DNA from: Psococerastis gibbosa
Lineage: Eukaryota > Arthropoda > Insecta > Psocodea > Psocidae
DNA length: 64,000 bases
Assembly (NCBI GenBank): GCA_963971405.1
Contig: OZ020484.1
Coordinates: 23,870,001-23,934,000 of the forward strand
Direction: 5' to 3'
Both the position numbers and the translations under genes were made by a program. Positions 43,578-53,870 of the stretch are shown in pieces (the stretch's first letter is position 1; every line of letters begins with the position of its first letter). Under the pieces are notes generated by a model. That model worked only from the letters and a program-made list of their open reading frames with translations, made no database searches and was not told where the DNA came from.

Positions 43578-43898
43578 TACAGTAGAACGCCGATTATCCG
43601 AAGTAATTGGGACTGGAGTCGATTCGGATAATCGGATATAGACTGGTAATAAAGAAAACCGAATTAAATAATTAAATAAACTTTATTAACTTATTATTTA
43701 TTTAACAAAAACAGTTCTATAATAACGCTCATTCGCGCCTTTTCACATAACATCGGTCCTGAAATTGGTTGTCGAATAGATCGTTGCTGCAGAAATCACG
43801 TAAAAACAGCATTCTCAAGCTTAATATTATGCATAGGACCGATTCGGATAATTTGCGATTCTGTTAATCAGCGTTCGGATAATCGGCGTTCTACTGTA
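43578..43898. mobile_element. pogo/Tigger-like MITE
   Basis: 43580-43896 (317 bp) begins CAGTAGAACGCCGATTATCC and ends with the inverted GGATAATCGGCGTTCTACTG, between TA dinucleotides. Both the TA target and the CAGTAGAAC..CGATTATCCGAA terminus are known from pogo/Tigger elements of the Tc1/mariner superfamily. No transposase is present. Confidence 0.9.
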
Positions 43899-45115
43899 TT
43901 TTCATTTCATTACATATCATTTCACAGCTTCACTACTTAACGTAAGGCTATCAATTTACGAGTTCTTGATCCATAACTAATGTGACCATTCATAATTTGT
44001 CTCAAACGGGAGACCTGGTTTTAGGGTTCCTACGGCCATTCCACTTCTTGTAAATATAAAATAATCATGAATTTCTTCGAAGGGAAAGCAATTGAAATTC
44101 CAGGTTTCAAAGAATTTTAGTAAAATATACAAAGTACAATGTATTTCAAAAAGAAAATTTAGATTATAGAGAGGAAAACAAACTCTGGTGCAATAAAAAG
44201 GCGCTCCAGCTGGGTCTCCCTTGGAGGAAAAATTAACAGTACGAATAAGTGTGAAATAACAGGTTTTCTTGTTATTATTTTTTTATTATTTATGATAAAG
44301 AATACATACTGTATATTAGTAATTAATTATTACAATACTTTGATAATTTCGTTTGTCCGTTAACCGTTGCGTTAAAAGGTCAAGAGGGTTCGGGACGTGA
44401 GTGGGCCATCTCTTTTAACGTAATTGCATTATTATTCGATTCAATCATAATAAATTGTAGGCTTTAAGTTTAATACGATAGGCAAAAGCCTTGAAATACA
44501 ACATTACAACCTTGTTTGTTTATGGTATTACATAAGCCGACCGCCTTACCAAGTTGAATCCAGCGGACCAGAGCAGGTTCAAAGATGCAGATAACTTGGT
44601 AGTGTGCACAGTGCCGGTAGGGAAACATGGTAGGACTTGTCCTGGTCACCTCCGAACTAATCGTGTGACTTTACTGTGTTCCCCAAGTGGTTCGGAATCC
44701 ACAATAATCAGGAGGTCCCCTGTCCAAGGGGCCCCACCGTGGCCTGGGACTGTGTCCAACCATACTAATACTATGGTATTACATTCTTAAAGGTCACAGA
44801 TTGAGCTTATATTTTAGAATTCTCGTACCCCCCCCCCCCCATACAATATTAGAGTCAGAGCCAACTCTAAACCAATGAACAATATATTGCAGTAGGGTAA
44901 TGCTAAATTATCGATTCGTGTTTTTTTAATGTTCTAAAGTATCTTGTTTAGCGACCCTCCCTGTTACCTAAATCCAAAACATTTTCAAAATTATTATTGT
45001 TTTAAAAATTTATGCGCAAATAGTTAGTTTTACAAATGATTTGCGACCACTTAAAGCCCTGACCTTTTCTAGAAACTCACTGTTTGTCCGTATTTAAACA
45101 TTTCAAAAAAAATCC
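43899..45115. other. Intergenic DNA with a repeat fragment
   Basis: 44655-44730 (AACTAATCGTGTGACTTTAC, CCAAGTGGTTCGGAATCC, ACAATAATCAGG) matches, inverted, 10164-10240. The 44540-44760 stretch is less AT-rich and looks like part of the same dispersed element. C13 at 44828. Confidence 0.4.
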
Positions 45116-45239
45116 CCCGTGGAAACCCCTGACCCCTGTTTCCAGTTTCGTTAATAAAGTCTTCGTCTGCAAAATCCAAAAAAATTTTTGAAAAAATGCG
45201 TGAAATCCCTACCACTCCAGGCCTATTTTATCAAAATAA

Positions 45240-45546
45240 TTCCCATGAGGGACCCTCGGGCCTCACTCGTTTGCAGTAATATTCTTCGCCTGTAAAATCT
45301 AAACGTTACTGTTATCAAAATGCGTATAATCTCACTATTCCAGCCAACAACAAAAAATCCTCTGGGAGAGCCCCGTGGAATCCCTTTCAAGCCTACTGAA
45401 CCCTCAGGTCCTTTGGGAGCCCAGGAACCCAAAGGGACACTAAGGTTCCTAAAGCTGTGTAGGACCATGAGAATTTTTTTGAAAGTGGGGGCGCCCAATG
45501 ATACACCCCCCTCAAAAACCTATCAAACCTATCGTTACGCCACTGA
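45240..45546. mobile_element. Degraded hAT-like right end
   Basis: The inverted terminus ACCTATCGTTACGCCACTG (ending 45546) matches CAGTGGCGTAACGATAGGTT at 6437. Upstream are the C and G runs and repeated CCCTCAGGTCCTTTGGG-like text usual in these elements. A left end with an 8-bp duplication was not found. Confidence 0.4.
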
Positions 45547-47544
45547 ATAACTGTATTGCAATCAGTGATTTAATATCAATCAGTAGAGCGAGATGTATTT
45601 TCCCTATATCAGCACCAGCTGTTATTAGCCTATTTAATACTGTCAGGAGATCTGACCTATCACATCTGACATTCATCACTTATGACTTGAGGTATCCTAC
45701 GGGATCTTCACTTCAATTTAACTTACAGTATGGTTATGATAGCTTACAGAGGTAAGTAATGTAATTAAATATGTTGGAAAATCGCGAAAATATAGGGCGC
45801 TTTGAACCAACATCTGGCATTTATATTGAGAACGCCTCCAACCAGCGTTGATAGGGTTAGACTTCTATTTAGAAGGGTTGGGATGTCGATTCCCGGAATA
45901 ATATATTTTTTTAATTTCCAGGCCAGCCATTAAAAAAACGTAGCTTAGGATTTAAAAAAGAAATAATTTTGGCACCCTAGAATATTTACAATATCTCTTA
46001 TATATTCTGTAGGTATGTCATGAAGTATGGTATCGGAGGTAATAAGCCTCCAGGTTTTTTCTATTCAGACTGAATGGCTGGCAGTTGACAGGATTTCAGG
46101 TTACGTGAAGTAGTGAAATTTGTTTGAAGGACTTTTTATGGACCCAGGCCTACTTTTCTACCTTGTCCAGTGCCAACGATCCCATGGATTTCGGGTATTA
46201 TTTGTATTGTTATCGATATTAATTTTTGGCCATGGGGAAACTGGTAACCGTTCTCGATGTCAACCTTCACCGGCTACAAGCGATTTCGGGTTATACACTT
46301 TCCTTAGCTGAGGTCACTGAAGTAACTCATATTTTTACTTTGCCATGGCCCAGGTATGCCTAAACATAGCTCAGCTGCTGAACAACCATCTCACTCACTA
46401 CATCTTCTTCGCTTTAGGACAAGTTTAGGTAATCTCTAACATGGTCACGGTCATTGAAACGATTAGAAATAACAGAAACCAGGTGCACAGCGTTCAAATT
46501 GCTCGGACTGGAGGTTGGTGCAAGTCCATATATCCAAAAAGAAGCACATTGTTTCCGCACAAGCTATGCTAATAGCAGGGGACCATTCTTACACGCTTGT
46601 GTCGCTGTTTACCTCAGCAATACTTTCTGGACTTCACTTAACGCATGAGCGCGTGAGTAGTCTACCTCCGTTTTCAGATTGATAGGTGCATGCATGCAAT
46701 GCCTTGAAATTACTGCATTAGTATTGAATGAAGGCAGGTGCGCCGCGGTTTGACGTGAATGGATCAGCCTCTTCATCTACGAACCAACTGACCTATCTTA
46801 ACCTATAATTTTTTCATTAATCTCAATTTTGAGTGGATGAAGACCAGATCATGACTGCATGAAATACAGCTGGTTTAGTCCACGTTCTTACTGGGTAATA
46901 ATGTCTTGTGTCTTACCTCATTCTGACTGAGTAACCATCCGACATTATACTGTACAGAGTAAGCTAATTTTTTTCTTATTGGGTGTTTTTCGTAATAAAT
47001 ACCGGTCCAACCTAGCTATGACGGTTCAATAGACGGTTATAGAGACCCCAATCTTTAAAAAGGGGGCGTATGTCGTAGGTCCCCTCACAGTTTAAAAAAA
47101 ATCCTATGGGTCACAATAGCTATCCTTAAACAGCGTTTAAACGCGAAGCCGTCCCTACCATGCATTCACAGTGCCCTATTAGTTCCTAATATACGCATTA
47201 GAGGCGAACATTTCTTTCGATTGTGAGCTTATATAATGGAAGTTGGAACGCACGTGTCCCACTGAATATCATGTGGGTCACCAGAGTCCCATCCACAGTT
47301 GTAAACTAAAGTAGAATAAAACTGTTTTAGCCAAAGATGTCAGCTGCACCATGCATTGCAGCAAGGGGAAAAAGCAAATAACACATTGACTTATAAATAC
47401 AAAAAAAAAACATATTGCGGCTGAAAAGGTTAAAGAATAGCAATAAAATATAAGCTACTTAAAGTTCCTAAGAGCTTGCAATTTTAATCGGGAGGGTTGT
47501 TATGGCTCCATTTGCAAATGTGTCATTAGCCAGGCACTCTTTGC
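45547..47544. other. Intergenic DNA with a repeat fragment
   Basis: 46130-46330 (GGACCCAGGCCTACTTTTCT, CCATGGGGAAACTGG, GATGTCAACCTTCACCGGCT) belongs to the dispersed repeat seen at 15600-15790 and 22068-22215. No gene recognised. Confidence 0.45.
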
Positions 47545-47926
47545 TAAGGCGCCCATTCCATTGACCGGCTAGGGCTATTTCCAACAACTGTGACGTGGTA
47601 GCAGACATTCAAGACTTAGGTGGCGTTTCCACCGATCTCGCATTGCAGAATGCAAATGACATTGACGGAAATTAGAATTTTTCTTTTTATAGAGATCTAT
47701 TAAAATGTTTGTACTTAACATGTCCCATTTTTTAATTTTAGTTTTTTTGTTTGTGATTTTACTGTATGATCATTGATCAATTTTAACTATTGCATAGAGG
47801 AAAATAAACATTTCCGTCAATTCTGCAATGCGAGGTCGGTGGAAACGCCACCTAAGTCTTGAATGTCTGCTACCACGTCACCGTTGTTGGAAATAGCCCT
47901 AGCCGGTCAATGGAATCGGCACCTAA
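47545..47926. mobile_element. PIF/Harbinger-like MITE, intact copy
   Basis: 47548-47923 (376 bp), ends GGCGCCCATTCCATTGACCG and the inverted CGGTCAATGGAATCGGCACC, flanked by TAA on each side (47545-47547, 47924-47926). The long arms include GTGACGTGGTAGCAGACATT and TTCCACCGATCTCGCATTGC. The uninterrupted centre (TATAGAGATCTATTAAAATG) serves as the empty site for the insertion in 7434-9323. Confidence 0.88.
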
Positions 47927-49450
47927 CCTGGTTAAACAAGCCTAGATAGATAGAACTTTCACTCCCACCAAGGATATTTTTTGAATTTCTGAAGCCGCCA
48001 TCATCTTCAATGAAAGCACGCCAAACCAACCATCCCGTCGTGGCTGCAAGACGTGCTTTGATTGGACAAAAGAAGATGTGCCAATTTTCCCAATTCGTCG
48101 AAGAATACGTGGCAAGCGACACCTGATTCATCATTAATTAATAACTTGCCATATTTTCTACATATAGAACAGCAGTTAAACCAGTAGGCGGTGAAAATGG
48201 GTGAACCCATTTGGATTTGTTCGGTTGTAAGACATCTGCCATCTGGTTACCCCTGACCATAACATTGATTCTTTCTTTGTTTACACTTGGCCAAACACAA
48301 ACAATGTTTATTAATTCGTTATGTATCATGCTGTTCTTCCTACTATTGTTTCGCCTCATAATAACATCTCACTTGTACCAATCAAATTTTTTTACCCTGA
48401 GACAAAAAGTGTTTTCGTTGCTATTATCTCACTTTGTTGCTTTTGTGTTCAATTTAAAAATTAAGTTAGACTTTTCAATGCCATTTTGATGGTCAGAAAA
48501 TTGACTTGTACTCTTAAACTATAGCAAAACTCAGTTAGTACAGGCTTCGTAAGGCGCCGTTGGCATGTAACTCGATTAGTAAAGGAGGTAAGGAACTTAT
48601 AAAGATTGGAGAGGTAAACAATTTACCTAAATTAGTTTGATATTAGATGCTACGGGTTGAACCTCTTTTATCAAAAAACCTCGTTTACTCTAGAGAACAT
48701 ATTCCAGCATGGCCCGAAAATGTCTGGTATAGCCGAGTTATGCTACGTTAATGATAAACTTCGCTTATATAGTCGTAAATATAGTTTCAGAACAAGTGTG
48801 AAATTTTTACTTCTTTGAATCCGAAAACGTTCTTGGCTAATGTTGGCACCCGAAATTTGCGAATTGCCAAATTTTATCTTGAAACGCAGCAGTAACGCAG
48901 TAGGCTAAATTAAATTAAACTATTGTCATACGTATTACGAGAACATGAGCACAAGAAAAAAATTAAGTGAAAGGAAGAACTGAGGTTCCCTCATGGTAAA
49001 AAATGGCCGAAAAAAATGACAGCCTTTGAGCTGCCGTAATCAGAATCCACCTACACACTAAAAACTGGGATATATTCCTTGTTTAAGCCGAAAATTAATA
49101 TAATAATTTTCCGGGAAGATTTGAGCCATCCGTCACATATGCAATTTGCGATCTTGAACTTTTTAGCCAGTAATTATTGTAAACATCGTGTATATTTTAG
49201 CCTCGGCCCACTCGGATTGGGTAAGACAATTATTAGAACCAGAACTGGGGAAAGACCGCAGTTTACTCTCTCGAGATGATATTTCCAACCTGCGTGTTGT
49301 AGGCGTCACGCAGCTACCTCTGCAAATACCATAACATAACCTGTGAGAAAATATCAACCTATTCTGTTGCGTCTATTCTATCTTATGGTAGACTCTGACT
49401 GACTCTGCCATCGCCGTCATCACCCCTTATTACTTTCCTATTTATATGCT
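47927..49450. other. Intergenic DNA, unassigned
   Basis: 47965-48125 (CACCAAGGATATTTTTTGAA and following) is vaguely like 53948-54070 (CACCAAGGTTATTTTTTTAA); both may be remnants of one repeat. No exon recognised. Confidence 0.4.
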
Positions 49451-49960
49451 AGTACTACCTATATACCGAAAGCTTTGTGATGGTCGAAATGATTTATTTT
49501 GAGATTCCAACAGATTTACACGTTGTAAAGTCCCAGGAAACAAAAAATGTGGTTTTTACTAAATATCTGTCTGTCGGTCTGTAAGCCTAACTCGATTTGG
49601 GGTCAAGCTACTCGATAGAACTTCATGAAATTTGGCCTCTAGTATTAGTAGTAGTAAATTTGGCAAAGCAAAGTCTCAGGCCACGGTGAGGGCCCACAGC
49701 TCACTCTAAGTTCACATAAATATTGTCCCGGGCTACGTTTTTTCATTTTGTAGATAGCTTCAATTGATGGGGATTTATACCCCAAAAACCCCACAAACCT
49801 GTGAAACGATTACAAAACTATTTTGTAAAAAACGGCTCCGACGATTTCTTTTCAATTCATATAATTATATACTACAAACTATAATAAAAAGGCTCAATTT
49901 CCTTGTAAAATAACTTTATAATTTTTTTTTTTTTGAGGAACCAGCTTATGTACCTATCGA
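49451..49960 (-). repeat. Family A repeat, inverted copy
   Basis: Inverted relative to 5370-6185: CGAAAGCTTTGTGATGGTCG, GATTTACACGTTGTAAAGTC, CTGTCTGTCGGTCTGTAAGC, AACCTGTGAAACG and CGATTTCTTTTCAATTCATA. Degraded at its far end. Confidence 0.6.
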
Positions 49961-50058
49961 TGCTCTTTTAGTCCTATCCCAAAATTTCAAAATAATAAGA
50001 GACTTTTCTTGGCCACATGCTGACTGCGTCTAAAGATAGCATTCCTTTAATACTAAGC

Positions 50059-50842
50059 TTATAGCGTGATCACCGAGTCCAACTCCTTCATCAAGCGTTG
50101 CAGAACCAATCCCGCCCCCGTGTCAAATGCCACCGCCAGATGTCCATCACCAAAGTGAGGGTGTACTAATTCTGGCGAATGGCAGTGCCAGTTCAGCTCC
50201 CGCGGCCGTTTTCGTTGGCAATTCCATAGGATAAGTTCCACTGTTTCCGGCTGATCACAACACGGTCGCAAGAAAACAGTCAACAAACTCGATGCCCCTG
50301 TCACCGAGATATATTGATGGACCCGAACTATCACTCTCTCCTAGCCACCCGAGGTAGAATGAAGTGGCAATACTGCGTACTCTATCGTCTCTATCCCACA
50401 CATGTTGCCACCAGTCTCGGTAGTGGCGCTTGATACCCTGATGAAAGCCACTGATCTCTAGGTCTTCTTCAACTGGGCCTGCTAAATTGACACAGGTTTC
50501 TTCCAAACCATCCGCCTCTTTATTGTCCGGGATGCCTACATGGGCAGGCACCCGTACTATCAGGAAAATGCACCCAACCTCGTTATGGTCACTAAATAGA
50601 GCCCTGTTATCATTTACTAAAATTTGGTGCTTGTCAGATTTCTGAGACACCAGAGCAGACTCAGAGTTGCCAAAATTTTCGGCATTGTCTTCGGAGGAGA
50701 AATGTTGAACCATTCTAACGGCAACTTGTTTATAATGTAGACTTGAACGATATTTCAATTTTTCGTTGCCAAAAGTAAAGTTATCTTTTTCACCAGCACG
50801 GTACATTTTTCTTCGAAGCTTTGGCGAGCAGAAAAGCTGCAT
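50059..50842 (-). pseudogene. Non-LTR retrotransposon RNase H and zinc-knuckle remnant
   Basis: The minus strand codes for the end of a LINE polyprotein with an RNase H domain: FLIVRVPAHVGIPDNKEADG (usual form WVPSHxGIxGNExAD) followed by a helix region (GIKRHYRDWWQHVW). A frame change near 50290 leads to the terminal Cys/His-type region, LRPCCDQPETVELILWNCQ (usual form CxxCxxxxETxEHxLxxCP). The 5' two thirds of the element and the rest of RNase H are absent or unreadable. This is typical of Jockey/I-type elements. Confidence 0.75.
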
Positions 50843-51027
50843 TATTGTGTCCCTGATGGTCCTGATCCCCTAATCCAGCAAAAGCGGCAGCAGCCTTGGT
50901 ATAACGCAACTTGAGAGACTTCTTTACACTGCTGACTGTAACTTCCCAGTATAGAGCTCAAGAAGATTGCGGCAATCGCACCCTTGGACATGGGAATTTC
51001 TTAATACAATCCTATCCAAGTCCAAGT

Positions 51028-51232
51028 CAGGACATGTAGAGTAGTGGTACAGACTCCAACTTTCACCCGAAAGGTTTTTGGTTCCACACTTACAAAATTT
51101 TCTGGCCATGCTTCGGAAGGCATGTAAAACTGGCGATTCCGGGTTTTCCTCTTTGAGTGTAAGAGATGGTTTTATAGCCCTAACTCCGCTAGGTTGGCTT
51201 AGTAATAGACCAAAAAGTCAATATTTATTTAT
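51028..51232 (+). repeat. tRNA-derived SINE, near full length
   Basis: Head GACATGTAGAGTAGTGGTAC with the A box, CTTTCACCCGAAAGG in the place of the anticodon arm, a mutated B box (GGTTCCACACTTA) and the usual body and tail (GGCATGTAAAACTGGCGATT, AGTAATAGACCAAAAAGTCA). Confidence 0.8.
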
Positions 51233-51944
51233 GTTTCAGATTACTCGCATGAAAAACAAAACAAAAAACGCCATGGCATGATAACACAATGAGCATCTAG
51301 GCCTGGTAGATGATCCTCTCTCGCGACCACTGCCCAATTTGAAATGTGCTCAGCAACGTTTTTCCCCTACCAATGATATTATGGTTTCCACACTTACCTG
51401 ACGCCCGCACTCTGCGTAACAAACTATGCGTATCCAAGGTAATGTAGTGTTAAATCTGTTGTATGTACTGTATGCATACAATTAATACTGTACCCCTAGA
51501 GGACAAGTTTATAATACTATATAACTTCACAATAAACAGAACTTATTGTAACCAAACCATGCCATGAAATGGGAATAACGTACACAGTTGCATAGACGTC
51601 TTACTGCAGGAGATGTTGTACGGTAGATCTACCCGTAGAAGCTGCAAAATGCATTTTCGGGGAAACTCCTAGTTGCTAGGGGCTAGGCTACTCGAATAAA
51701 ATCCTAGTGCTTGGGGCGAGAGGACAATTACTCTTTGACCCGAGACTCGCTGATTTTCTCATTCCCTCTGAAGGGAAATTCATATTGCCAATAAATACTA
51801 CAAAATAAAATAAAATACCGTACTTTATTTCATTTTACAGCAATGTTGAAACCCCAACTACTCCTAACCACCCCTTGCCAATGCCTACCTATTGTATGTG
51901 TTGTGCATAACTACAAAATTGTATTTATGAGTGATGCCATAATC
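51233..51944. other. Intergenic DNA, nothing recognised
   Basis: No exon or element recognised. Confidence 0.4.
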
Positions 51945-52540
51945 AGATGCACTGGCGGAAAGCTATAGAGAGAATAGAACCAGTGCATTGGCGGCAATTC
52001 CACCGACCTCGTTTTTCATAATGCACGTGACATTGACGTGGTAGCAGACATCATTAATAAGTCTCTACCATATTATAACTTAATTTACAATAGATAAATG
52101 AGTATCTACATAATAGTCTACTTAAAATAAGGCAGAGACTTATTAAATGTCTGCTACCCCGTCAATGTGCATTATAAAAAACGAGGTCGATGGAATTGCC
52201 GCCATTTGAAATGTGGAAATACAGACGAATGCTGCGCATAAATCCTGGAGAGATTATATTCCTAATGCGGAGGTCCTGAGGTGAATGGATACAGACGCCG
52301 AGTTACTTCAGCCATGTGATGAGGAACGAAAACTATCGCCTTCTGCATGTCATAATCTAAGGGAAGATGTAAGGTCTGAGGGCTCCCGGCAGAAGAATAT
52401 CCCGTTTGAAAAACCTGAGGCAGTGGTTTGCTGGCAAAAGCCCGACTTTTGCTTTCAGGACAGCAGTCTCCAAGGTCCAAATTACCATGATAATGATGCC
52501 AATCTTCGATAGAAGAGGCATTGAAAGGAGAATAAAATTA
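51945..52540 (+). pseudogene. Non-LTR retrotransposon fossil split by a MITE
   Basis: 52207-52540 codes, with frame changes, for EMWKYRRMLRINPGE, YFSHVMRNENYRLL and LRQWFAGKSPTFAFRTAV, the region after the RT of a LINE (usual EMWCLRRMLRIPW, YLGHVLR). Joining the flanks of the MITE at 51990-52203 and removing one ATT restores the frame R-T-S-A-F-E-M-W, so the MITE inserted into this LINE. The 3' end AATCTTCGATAGAAGAGGCA is shared with 4450-4816. The left limit is approximate. Confidence 0.75.
51987..52206. mobile_element. Foldback MITE related to the PIF/Harbinger-like family
   Basis: 51990-52203 (214 bp) is almost wholly two arms: GGCGGCAATTCCACCGACCT against the inverted GGCGGCAATTCCATCGACCT, through GTGGTAGCAGACAT and AATAAGTCTCT. 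The flanks are ATT on each side, a 3-bp duplication but not the TWA of its relatives. Confidence 0.85.
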
Positions 52541-53764
52541 GTATGTCGCCCTCCTCCAGGCACCTACGTTGTCCATTTTAAAGATAAAGCGTTCTTTGTT
52601 TACAATATTTAAGCTATGCTTTTACCTATCTTACGGTAAGTTCACCAAGTTGTATATACTGTATGTTAGTAGTTTCAAGTAAAACTTTGGAAATAATATC
52701 AATAAAATGAATAATGGTAAGAATATAATTAATAACAAATCACACAGAACACACCAAAATATAACAAACATTTATGTCAAATTTACAAACACACAGAGAC
52801 TTCATGAAATCATGAGTCATATAAAAAAATGTACAAAAAATACATGCATTCATTCAAACGAAATTTCCTGCTTTGTATAATCAAAGCCTAAGTGTCAAAT
52901 TTAAAATGAACTAGATTGTATAGTACAATGTATACGTTATGTGATGTGCTGACATATTACGAGTATTAAAAAGGTACTAAGCAACTCACATAAAGATACG
53001 TTTAGACGTTTTCTTATATAAATATAAAATAATAATATTGAATCCAATACTGAAGAGAAATGTTTGTTTAGAAATGGAATTAAAATGTAACAATACTTCT
53101 TACATATTATGAAGATTCTTCAGTTTATAAATTATGGTTTCGTGTAAATATTAAACTATGTTCGTAAAACTATACAAAGTTAATTTTAACAATGAGTGAC
53201 AGCAAGTTTTACAAAGTTACAAAGGAGACTATTATGTTTATGTGGAGAGCAGGTATTTGATGAAAGTTAGGGTGGCTCCCATCATCACTTGAAAAGTCTC
53301 GGCAAGTAATACTACACGGCACCGCCATGCATAACAGATGGTGACGCCACTCAGTATTCCTTTCCTAACAGATACTTTTCAAGCAATGGTGGGATTGGGC
53401 TTAAAAGTTCAGTCACGGCTCAGTGTAGACCTCCTGCCACTAATAAGGTTATTGCTTTTGTGTAGAAACAACAGTATGCTGAATTACTCAAACTATTGTA
53501 CATTTCTGAATGAAATGATATTTTACAATGATACCAATTTGGTCCAAAAACTGGAAATCTTCGGGCCCAACAAGATAAATAGAATCTGGGTGATGAAATT
53601 TTACAAGATATTTTTTGGTCTTCCATGGGAAGATTAAAAAAAAAGAGTTTAAGAACTCTTAATTATTCACTCCAGGCCCTCTTCAGGACCAAAAATCTGG
53701 TAACTTTTTAGTATTGGTATATTAACATTTTCACTGGAGACTCCAGCGTGCAGGTACGTGGGGC
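52541..53764. other. Probable 3' flank of the 129-residue secreted protein gene
   Basis: AT-rich. The plus-strand open frame at 53338-53637 (99 codons) has no domain and lies antisense to a probable 3' untranslated region. No standard AATAAA on the minus strand close to the stop codon was seen. Confidence 0.4.
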
Positions 53765-53870
53765 TCACCGTCTGCGGATCAGACCAGCCTGGCGAAGGAG
53801 CTTGCCGACCTGACTACGAGGAATTTTGTCGGCTTCCCTGTCGAAGACCTGCATTTCGCCGGGGATGAAC
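53765..53870 (-). CDS. Secreted protein, last exon
   Basis: Acceptor TTCCAG; the first G completes Trp95. Codes for FIPGEMQVFDREADKIPRSQ, VGKLLRQAGLIRRR and a TGA stop. It is clearly more GC-rich than its flanks. Confidence 0.88.

Noticed and set aside
47965-48125. Shared repeat with 53948-54070
   Set aside because: Only short blocks agree by eye; similarity is too weak to define a family.
53338-53637. 99-codon plus-strand gene
   Set aside because: No domain, and it lies opposite the probable 3' untranslated region of the secreted protein gene.
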